Source of the DNA: Gonium pectorale
Taxonomy: Eukaryota > Chlorophyta > Chlorophyceae > Chlamydomonadales > Volvocaceae
Direction: 5' to 3'
DNA length: 36,228 nt
Assembly: GCA_001584585.1 (NCBI GenBank)
Contig: LSYV01000002.1
Coordinates: 2,745,255 to 2,781,482, forward strand
Numbering within the stretch: the first letter of the stretch is position 1; the number at the start of each line of letters is the position of its first letter. Of this stretch, positions 1-8,842 are shown in pieces. The translations under genes and the position numbers were made by a program. Below the pieces are notes generated by a model, which saw only the letters and a program-made list of their open reading frames with translations, did no database searches and was not told the origin of the DNA.

Positions 1-3000
1 TACTGCGGGATGGTCCCTCCCAGCTTTGAGATCGAGTCGATGAGGGTGTAGAGGCTATCCGAGCCGGGGGAGCCGCGGGGTACGGCGGCTCGGGCCTTGG
101 ACACGACGGAGGCCACTGCGGGGTCGTGCGGTGAAGGCGGGGACGGGGATGTCACCCGGAGCGCCAAGCGGCACTTTCACACACCCGGGAAATGGAGCCG
201 GCGACACAGGCGGACAGTCATGTGGGCGGCCGTAAGCGGGCGGAAGGTGAAGGGCGGCAGCAGGTCAACACACGCCGGTCGAGTCCCAGCCCGCGAGAAA
301 CGCTTGTGGCCCGCTGAGGCCGGCGGGCCGTCCGAGCTGCGAGCTGAGGCCCCCGTGGGGCTGGCACGAAAGACACGGCGACAGCACAGCGCGTCCGGCG
401 GGGCGCCTTGGGGAGATCCCCCGGAATCCACCGTCTCCTAAGCACCCTCCCCCAACCTAACACGCACAGACGCACGCCCCCAGCCTGTCCCGCCTGCTTA
501 GCACCCATATCCACCCACCACCCACCCACCAACGCGGCCCAAGCCGACCCAAGCCCTCGCCCGCTTCCCCAGCGCACCTATGTTCATGTCCAGCTGCTTG
601 ATCGGCTGGCCCTGCAGGTACTGCAGGTAGGCACCCGCGGCCTGCTCGAGGGCGCGGGCAGGGGCGGGGAGAGAGGCAGGCGCACCGGCGGGGCTTACTT
701 TCGCGCCGCACAGACCCAGCCATGCTTCGAGAGGGTGCTGCGGCAGACAGCCTCACACCGCAACAGGGGAAGGGGTCGCAAGGGCCAGCTACGGGGAGGG
801 CGGCAGGCCCGCGAGATAGAGGAGCACGTCCGAGCGGGGACGTGGAGAGGCACGTGACTGGTGGCCGCCCGACCGATGGCCGCCCGACCGACATCACCCA
901 TTACCCAAGGACCCGGGACGTGCCTGCTCGGCGTTCAGGTAGTCGCTGGGCGGCAGCGAGCCAATCGTGACGGCGCCCATGCTGACTGGCGGAATGTTGG
1001 GCGGCGCGAAATTCATGCCCAGCGGGCCGCCCACCTGCCGGGCGGGCGGCGGAGGGGGATGCAGGGGCGGATGCGGGGGCTTCGACAAGGCAGGCACATG
1101 GAAGCCGAGGTGACTGGCGGCGTGTGGCTAGACGGGCGACCCCTGGGTCGGAGCGGAGGGAGGCCCGTGGCGCTTTCCGGAGAGAGGAAACCCGTCGCAC
1201 CGCAGGTTGTATCACGGACCGTGCACGGTAGGCGCAGGGGCGCGGCGTTTGGGCGGTGGGGCAGCAGGGGTCATGCAGAACAAACTCCTAGGGGAGGGGG
1301 GCAGCGCAGCGCACCATGTTGATCGGCACGCTGGCCGCGACGGTGGCGCCGCTCTGCAGGAGGTGCCGGCCCGAGCCTGCGGGCCTCTTGGGCGGCCGCG
1401 GCGGGGGCCGGGGCGGCGGCCGCGGCGGCGAAGGCGGCTTCTTGCGGGCTTTGGCCTTAACTGCGGAGGGGTCGAAGGACACTACCCCGGCTGGGTCGGG
1501 CCCCAGCAGAATGAGGCCCTTGCCGGCGCCCAGGTAGTCCTTGATGGCGGCCTGGAGGGGGGTCTCGCAATTAGGGGGTCTCTACTCAGTCCGTGGGCAA
1601 GCTGACCGATGACCTTCGCGCCACCGAATCGTAAATTCATGCGTACCAGAGCATAGGACCTTGCCCGTGGCGGCGTGTGCGATTGCAGCGCACCAGCAGG
1701 GCTCTCAAGAGACGCAGTGGCCTGGAAGGGCTTTTGGGTTGTGAATGTGTGTGTGTGTGTGATGTTACATCTCCGGGCCGACGCTGGCCAGGGGCGCTAC
1801 TGTGTGTGTGTGTGAAGAGGGGGTCAGGATGCGCGGTGGGGCATGTTGTCGCAAGCACGCCGCTACGCCACGCTCACTCCCGCCACCTCGTCTGCACGGC
1901 CCCTCTGCGCCGCACCCCCCACCCCCCCACCGCCGTCCCACCCCGCCCCTAACCCCTAACGCTGCCACCGCGCGCAAGCGCGCCGTGCTGCCCAGCTGCC
2001 CAGCTGCGTGCACCCGCGCACCCGCGCACGCGCGCACACGCACACGGCCACCCCGCAGCCCCGGTCCGCCCCAACCCAACCCCACACCCTCCCCACCCCA
2101 ACCCCCACACCCTTCCATCCACACCCTCTTCCCCGCCCCCGCATCCTCTCCCGCACCGCCCCGCCCCTCACCGCGAGTGATTCGTTGTAGACGGCGGTAT
2201 TCTCGCGCGGCCCCAGGATGTACAGGTCCGTGAGCGGCCGCTTGCCCTGCGGCACCGTGCCGCGTACCATGCGGATAAACTGCTCGGTGGTCTGCAGGTA
2301 ATCCGCGTCCTTGACGGGCACGAACAGATCGGGCCGGTGCGTCACCAGCCACTTGGCGAAGGGCAGATAGCTGGCGCTGCTGATGCGGACCTGCGGGGGG
2401 GGGCAGGCGAAGGGGTGTGGTGAAATGAAACGACGCATACGACGAGCGTAAGCGCGAAGGGATGAGAGTGTGGGTGTGTGTGGTGGGGGGGGGGAATCGG
2501 TCCGCGGGCAAGCTGGACGATGGGCTGGGGGAGCGGGCGCGGAGAAAAGGAGGACGGAGGCCGTCGGAGGTTTGTGGAGGTTTGAGGAGGTTTGCGGGGC
2601 CGTGGTTTGCGGTGGGTGGGTGGGTGGGGCGGCAGCGCTTGGAGGAAGGGCTACAGGTACGACGATGGCAGGGCAGCGTCGGTGGGTTTCCGGCGCGTAG
2701 CACACGATGCCCGCGCTGCCCCCACCGTGGCCCCGAGCCGCCTGGCCTGCGGTCGTCATCGTGCAGCTCCATGCACGGCCGCCAGTGCGGCGAGCGACTT
2801 ACATAGTGAGCGCAGACCACTCGCCGGCGCGGCCTGCCGGCCCGTCGTCTGCCAACCCGTGCTGTGTGCCAGGACGCCCGGCAAAGCCTAACCCAGTCAA
2901 GTTGCCCCGGCACCCCGCCCTCACAGCCCAAGCTGCCCCCGCAGCCGCCGCGCCCCGTCCCCGCGCGTGCGCGACTCACGCCTCCGACCCTCCGCCGGCG

Positions 3001-6000
3001 CCTCCCCCCAGCACCCCTCCTCCGCACCTTGGCGCCGCCGCACTTGATGCCGTAGTACGACACCCAGGCGGTGCCCTGTATCACCAGCCGCTCCAGGCCC
3101 GTCAGCGACTCGCTGCGGACCGCGGCCGTGAACTCGCTGGCGCTCAGGACCACGCGGCGGTCGGGGCCCTCCAGCGCCGCGCCGTCCTTCGCTTCCCCCA
3201 CCACTCCCGCCGCCGCCGTCGCTGCCTCCGCATCCACCGCTGATGTCGTCACGCCCGCCGCCGCCGCCAGGTCGGCGTCGGCGGCGAGCGTCACCCTGGC
3301 GGTGGCGGTGCCAGCGGCGTTTGCGGCGGTGCCGCCGCAGCAGCCGCTGTTAACCATGTTCTCCGACCCCAGCGCCAGCACCATGCCCTTGCTGTAGCGC
3401 GCGGCTGCGATGACCACCTCCAGCTGGGAGGTAGCGGCCACCGCGAAGGCCCTGCCCGTTAGGATGATGCTGGTCACAGGGTCCTGCGGGGGGGGGGAGG
3501 CAGGGCAAGGCAGGCGGACGGGCAGGCGCATATTTGATTGGGTGCTGGCAACGCGAATGGCGGGCGCTTTGCAAGTGTGTGTAAGCTCGTGCGTGTGTGT
3601 GAGAGGGCGGCAGTAGCGGCTTGGAAGCGCAAACGGCGGCGACAGTCGAGTAGCCTGTCTCAGGGGAGGACGTGAGGGCCTTGGCCGGGGCGGTGCGGCA
3701 GCAACCGGGTCCGGTGCACAGCGGGACCGGGCCGGTGGAGGCAAGCGCGAGAATCGTCCCCGCTCCACCGTACCCTCCTCCACCCTCCCCGGCCCTGGCA
3801 CCTCTAACCCCACCCTCCCACACCCATCCCACACCCATGGTTAGAGCTGGTGCGCTACTTACGGCCTTTAAAGCCGTACGTCTCGGGTTCGATTCCTGAG
3901 GTAACCCCCACTTTCGGGTGGGCAGCAAGTTCAAGAAAGCAATACTGACTTGACAGAGGCGGTGGACCTAAATGGCTCGTATCCCGCCGGGGGGGCAGAT
4001 CCCCCAAACCCTTTACCCTTTAACCTTTATCCCCCACCTTGAGCGTGATGCTCTTAACGCCCTGCGTGATGGTAAACCAGTCCTTGGACGTGCCGGGGGG
4101 CAGGTTGTACTGCGGCGCCGACGGCACCGTGAGGCCGGGTGGCGGGGGCCTGGCGACGGTGGGCCACCCAATGTCGACCTCCTCCAGGGAGGGGGGCGGC
4201 GGCTCGGAGGGCATGGTCGGCAGCGGAGGGGCGTTCTGGAGGGCCTTGGCCGGGGAGCGCGGCCGCGGCGGCGGCGGTGGGCGCGGCGACGGGGGCTCCG
4301 GGGGTGGCGGAGGCGGGAAGGGCAGGTCTGCAGACGAGGGACGGCGGCGTCAGGCGGGGCGTTGAAGACTCGTGGAGCAGCGGCGGGAGCTGCAAAGCCT
4401 GACCTCGCCCGCTCCGCCCACCGCCGACCGCCCACCGCCCTGTCCCTCCCGCGGAGCTCTGTGCTGCGGACTGACGATGGGACTGCACCTCAAGTGGCTC
4501 AGGCTGCGCCTGCCTCGGGATGCCGCGCATTAGCCCGTATTAACGTAAGCACGCACAAATATGCCCCACGTGACGCGTAGACGCCCGCAGCACTCATGAG
4601 CGCCCCCGCCTTTGGTGCGCGCCAGCTGCCCTTGCTGTCCGCCCCGTCAGTCCGACCCTCAGCCCCACGCCCCATCCCCCGCGATCTGCCCTGGCAAGAA
4701 CGCCTTCCAACCCAATGACGCGCTCGCCCCCTCCGCTCTGCTCGTTGGCTCCCGCGTCCCCGCTTCGCCTCCCGCTTGGCCTCTCGTTTCGCCTCGCCGC
4801 ATCTGCCTCCAACACTGGTCCCACCTGACGCCCACAGAAACCGCATGGAGGAGATGACGTACTCGGAGGAGCCCGTCGGCTTGGCCATGCCCACCTGCGC
4901 CCGCGGGCCACGGGCACGACACCACTTTTGCCGACCGACGGGCGGTTGGCAAGGGCTCCCCCGCTTTCCCCTGGAAGCTGCTCGAAAGCCCGCTCGGCCA
5001 GCGGCGGCCCCTGCCTCTGTTGCCCCACCCCGTGCGACGACAAAAAGCCCCGCGCCCCAGCGTCCCGGGCCCGGTAGGGCGGGGCGCAGGCGAGCGACCC
5101 GGCCCGGCCTGGCCTGGCCCAGCCCAGCTTCCGTCCGCGAGTGCAATCGCTGTGCGCCGGTGACGCGACCGACCCCACCTGTATGCCCGCCCACAGGGGC
5201 GCGCCGGGCGGCCGCGGCACGTCCACCGCGTATCCGAAGCACGCCTCGTGCCCCAGGAGCGTGTCTCCAACCAACTGCCGTACCAACCGAATGGATTCCA
5301 CGAAATTATCCGAGCTGCAGCACACGATGGCGCGCAGCAGCGAGCCCACCGCAGTCCTGGCCGTGTTGAAGGGCCCCGCGGCCGTCCGGTTCACGTCGGC
5401 GGACGTCTGCGGCAGCGCCGTGGAGGTGGCGGGCTGGGTGGGCCCGCGCGTCCGCTTGACCAGCTCCGTCCGGAAGCCCAAGTGGGGTGGCACGTACGTC
5501 CCTTTGGCGTAGAGGCCGACGTTATAGATGCCGCGAGGGTAGTACCGCCCGCTGTCTAGGTCGACGTAGGGCTCCGTGTACTCTGGGGTATGGGGAAATG
5601 AAGAAGGGAAACGGGGGGTGGGGAATGTGGGTGGCGGTGAGGGTGGTGCAAGGGGGCGTGTACTGGGATGGGGAAAGGGTGTGGAGGAAGGGCGAGGGCG
5701 GCGAGGATGAGGAGGGGCGCGGGGCCGTACGACCGCACGGCCTTGGCGGGCGGGCCCTTCTAGCGACTCCTGGCGGCAGCCACTGGGTCGGGGCCAGTGC
5801 CCGTGCAAGAGCCCAGGGTACGGAGACTACCCAAACTACCATGACTGCGTCCGCAGCCCTTGGCGCTAGGGGCCCAGCAGCGCTGACGAGCGGGCATGCC
5901 ACGTTCGCCACACACACACCCTAGAAAGCCAGACTGCTCGACTGTTTGCCCTCGCCTCGCTCGCCTTCCTCGCCTAGTCTGTTCACAAGCACGCACATTC

Positions 6001-6364
6001 GCATGTCGTAACACACACACACCCTCCCGTCGCCGATGATACGGGCAGTCGCACTCGCCGCACACCTACCGACGTCAAACCCGGTCACCAGACCGTCCTT
6101 GTCGGCCGTATACGTGAAGTACACGATGGAAGTGTCGATAACCTCCTCGTCTCCCTCAAAGTTGGTGCAGAGGTTTTCTGAAAAGGAGACTGAGAGCTTC
6201 CCTACCTCCGCCGCGCCGCGGCGTGGTTGTTCGCTTAGGTGTGCTGAACACGACGACCACAGCGCCGCGAGGGTGCACAAAACCGCCAGCCGGAGCCCAT
6301 GATGCCGCCCGAGACGTCGACATCCTCTGCATTTCGCTAACCATTTCTTTTGATACCACTCCAT
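1..6364 (-). CDS. Secreted/anchored protein with TCAF/M60-like glutamine-amidotransferase-type domain (partial, 10 exons)
   Basis: Exons, in transcript order, are 6364-6070, 5582-5179, 4894-4825, 4327-4038, 3483-3028, 2390-2172, 1551-1315, 1034-924, 641-578 and 115-1. All junctions keep phase and give 753 codons before the window edge. The proposed start gives a basic N-region followed by a hydrophobic stretch (about residues 24-42, LRLAVLCTLAALW) resembling a signal peptide or anchor. Exon 5 has VVIAAARYSKGMVLALGSE, and exons 6-7 join as YNESLA/AAIKDYLGAGKGLILLGPD. Exons 8-9 follow with GPLGMNFAPPNIPP and SDYLNAEQ. This order (sandwich strand, 'RYGKG' element, 'G.GLL.GG' element, then a Pro/Ile patch) recalls the domain that precedes the peptidase in TCAF/M60-like proteins. 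The peptidase motif would lie off-window and is not seen. The first half is unrecognised. The family call is an inference; the exon chain is firm. An acceptor-like TTTTCAG near 6183 leaves the true start open. Confidence 0.72.
1746..1814. repeat. Two (GT)n microsatellite tracts in an intron
   Basis: GT dinucleotide runs at about 1746-1761 and 1800-1814 lie in the intron between exons 6 and 7 of the minus-strand gene. They read as CA repeats in its transcript. Confidence 0.85.
2421..2463 (+). repeat. Dispersed repeat, copy 1 (core only)
   Basis: It carries the core CATACGACGAGCGTAAGC preceded by AAACGACG and followed by GCGAAGGGATGA. It lies in an intron of the minus-strand gene, antisense to it. 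Full copies elsewhere in the window are about 110 bp; here only the central part is recognisable. Confidence 0.75.
3839..3906 (+). other. tRNA-like Pol III element (SINE head or decayed tRNA) inside an intron
   Basis: A 68-nt stretch folds on paper into a tRNA-like shape. The shortened acceptor is GGTTA/TAACC, the D arm AGC/GCT and the anticodon stem ACGGC/GCCGT with the seven-base loop CTTTAAA. The T arm is TCGGG/CCTGA (one G-U pair) with loop TTCGATT. It contains a perfect B-box, GGTTCGATTCC; the A-box is weak. The loop would place UUA at the anticodon, which pairs with the UAA stop codon. The acceptor lacks two base pairs and the D arm is short, so a functional tRNA is doubtful. A tRNA-derived SINE head or tRNA pseudogene is likelier. 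It lies antisense in intron 4 of the flanking gene. Confidence 0.5.
4038..4327 (-). other. Pro-rich (hydroxyproline-type) linker exon of the minus-strand gene
   Basis: This is exon 4 of the minus-strand gene. It encodes runs of PPPPPEPPSP, RPPPPPRPRSP and SEPPPPSLEE, then a more ordinary stretch ending SKDWFTITQGVKSITLK. A second such run, PPSPPRPPPRPPPRPPKRP, sits in exon 7 (1315-1551), inside the presumed amidotransferase-like domain. SP/PPSPP repeats are typical of volvocine extracellular hydroxyproline-rich glycoproteins such as the pherophorin spacers. This supports an extracellular-matrix or cell-surface location but is no proof of it. Confidence 0.7.
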
Positions 6365-7093
6365 AGTTCATAGAACTATGGCCTGCAAATCTCCCCGCGA
6401 GCCAGGTTCTTTGCAAGCTCGCGGCAAGAGCTCCAGACCGCAGGGAGAAGTAGTTTTCTAGTACATGCTGAAGAAGAAGGCCAATGCCAGGCCAAAACGC
6501 GCACTTCTCCCGCTGCCCCGCTCAGCTCCTCGTCCTTACAGCTGCTGAGCTCCTCGGTCCCATTACAATAACCAACTCTTTCAATTGTCTTCACTGTCTT
6601 GGCGTGTGCGTACACAAGAAAGAGGCGTTCAGTGAGGCAGGCGAGTCGGCCAAAAAGGGAATCGGACGAAGTGAAATATCAATTCTGTATATGAGCACAT
6701 AAGCGATGTCTTGGGCCCACCTCTGTAATTACGTGACGTACTGCCACAACCGACGACGCCGTACAGAGCAGCCCAACCAACCCCAGCCACGGCCCCATCC
6801 CAGATCCCACGCCGAACCTGAAACCTCCGCCGTTCCATCTCGTCTGGATAATTTCTGGATTCAGATTGGGCGTCCCCGCGGCAGCAAACAGCCTGACAGG
6901 GCCCTCAAGGGGGCCCTTGGGACACCCGACGTTTTCTTCTGTGGAAAGGTTACAGGCAGAGAGGCGAGAAAGGGCGCAGACAACGGGAGGGACACGTAGC
7001 CCTCCCGTGACCTGCCCTAACTACAGCGCACCACGCCGGCCAAGGCCAAACACCGACGGCGCACACACGTTGGGTGCGTGAAAAAAAAGAGAA

Positions 7094-7175
7094 ATCTGCA
7101 GAGAAAGAGGGCGGTCATACATTCCCGAAGGCTCGACGTTTACAGTAGGGCGGGCGGGTGCGATGCAAGGCATGT
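7094..7175 (+). repeat. Direct repeat, left copy
   Basis: It shares CTGCAGAGAAAGAG, then CCCGAAGG, then CAGTAGGGCGGGCG and ATGCAAGG, in the same order, with the copy at about 7693-7782. Spacers differ slightly in length. The pair brackets about 0.6 kb, which suggests the ends of a small non-autonomous element or a local duplication. Confidence 0.65.
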
Positions 7176-7350
7176 GACGTTCGTCCCGCCCCCCATGCGT
7201 GAGCACGTCATCCAAAGCTCCAGGCGCCAGCATAAGCCGCAATGCGTCACTTATTGCTGGTGTTGCTACCGCCTCGCACCGCTACCGGAGCCCGTGGCAG
7301 AGCCGTCGCTGCCGGCTGCGGCCTCCAACAGCGCCGCCCAGGGCCGCCGC

Positions 7351-7432
7351 AGGCATGTGCTGGAAAGGAAACCGCATACGACAAGCGTAAGCGCGAAAGT
7401 GATGGCGTCGTTACAGGCATGTGCGTGTCGGC
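7351..7432 (+). repeat. Dispersed repeat, copy 2
   Basis: It reads TGCTGGAAAGGAAACCGCAT, then ACGACAAGCGTAAGCGCGAA, then AGTGATGGCGTCGTTACAGG. This matches the left two thirds of the longest copies, including the GGAAAGGAAA lead-in. It lies between the two direct repeats at 7094-7175 and 7693-7782. Confidence 0.8.
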
Positions 7433-7692
7433 AGGGGAACTACGCCGCCAGCCTGAGCAGTCTCCCTTTGCTGGTACGTGCTGGTCGGCTGCGCGCCTGG
7501 GCATGCATGTACCATGCTTCCCATGGAGCCTGGCGCCGGTGGCACATGGCAGTAGTTGGGGAACCTGCCTAGCCGCCCAACCCTGTACTGTCGTCCAGCC
7601 GTGTGGGTCCACAAGTGTATGCCACGTGCTTCGACGTGGCGTTCTTTTCTGATCGTGGCAGTTGCTGCCTATGTACGTGACAACAGAGGGAC

Positions 7693-7782
7693 CTGCAGAG
7701 AAAGAGAAATAGAGCCAGCCTTTACGCTTCACATACACCCGAAGGTGAGGCGTTTCCAGTAGGGCGGGCGTGTACATGCAAG
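7693..7782 (+). repeat. Direct repeat, right copy
   Basis: This is the partner of the 7094-7175 copy in the same orientation, with the same four blocks in the same order. It has about ten extra bases between the first and second blocks. Confidence 0.65.
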
Positions 7783-8842
7783 GTGGCGCACAACAGCATG
7801 CCCCACGGGTCCTGCGCTGGTGTCCATCCATCGGGTTCGTCCTGGGCATGTTACTTTGGGGATGAACGGGTTGCAAGGGAGCGTTGCGGCTGTTGGGTGT
7901 AGCCGGGATGTAGGGCGTGGGGGGTGCGTGGCAGGACAGGGCAGGATGGCTCGTTGGGCCGCCTGGCCGGGGTACTCCTCGCTCCGGGAAAGCAGCGACG
8001 GTATGAGGCGACTGATTCACATGCACGCGCCGAAGGCCCCATTGGAGTCGGGAAGTTGCGCGCCCAGATGGGCGGCTGCGCATCAGCGCACGCACCGCAA
8101 GGCCGCCCTGGTATAACGTGCTGCCCTCTCCCCGGGGCGAGCACTGCCGGCAAGGGTGCCCGGTGGAACGCATGCGCTCCATTTCATACAGGTTCCAAGC
8201 AGCTGGTCCGTGCTGGTCTTGCCCTGTCTAATACTCGCCCGTAGCCGCGGGCGGTAACACGCGGCGGCGCTGTCTGTGCCGCAAACCTCGCAACAAGGGT
8301 CGCGTAAGGCCGCTCCCTATCTGGCCCTGGGCCGAGGCGTTGGCAATTGACCAGGGGCTGTGGCCCGGGAAATTGCCCCCGTTGCCACCATACCCCGGCA
8401 CGCTGGCTGCCTGGCGCCCGCGGCGCCAGCTACGCGCCAGCAGCGCTGGACTCCCCAACTGCCAGCGCGCAGCAGTCTCCGGGGCAAAGATCCCATCTGC
8501 AACGGTGCTGATGCCCTTAAGAGCGGTGCTTGGACCCGTACTCAGCAAATCGGGCTCACCTTTTCGCTCTTCTGTACGCCGCGAATGTAGTGGAAAGAAA
8601 GTGGCCCTCGGGTCGCCGGCAGCCGGCCTCGGAGCTCACCAACGTTATGTCGCATCCTTTCTCTGTCCTCTAACCCAGTGCAATTAGCTACTCAAGACCG
8701 GCGCAAATGATCACCTGTCCACCAGATGACTGAGGGCACAAAAACTAACGAGACCCGCCGCTGCGCATGCAAGGTTCATTCCACATACCAACGACCGAGC
8801 TGACTGCTCAGCCAACGCAAGTAAGGCAAGCTGGACATCCCG

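Larger units (their letters stand above)
6365..8842. other. Divergent intergenic region
   Basis: No supportable gene is seen. It separates the minus-strand gene (start near 6364) from the plus-strand MEI4-like gene (start near 8843), so both promoters should lie here. The stretch around 6590-6740 is less GC-rich than its surroundings, and I could not pick a TATA box with confidence. Open frames here (for example 7247-8182 minus) have no recognisable family and repeat-like content. The region holds a pair of direct repeats and a dispersed-repeat copy, listed separately. Confidence 0.6.

Noticed and set aside
1765..3834. A 689-codon minus-strand open frame
   Set aside because: Only the part at 3028-3483 is a real exon. 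The rest is intron translation, rich in Arg/Pro/Gly with no family signal, and the splice sites on both sides of that exon are strong.
7247..8182. A 311-codon minus-strand frame in the divergent intergenic region
   Set aside because: It includes a dispersed-repeat copy and one of the direct repeats in translation, and it has no domain or splice context.
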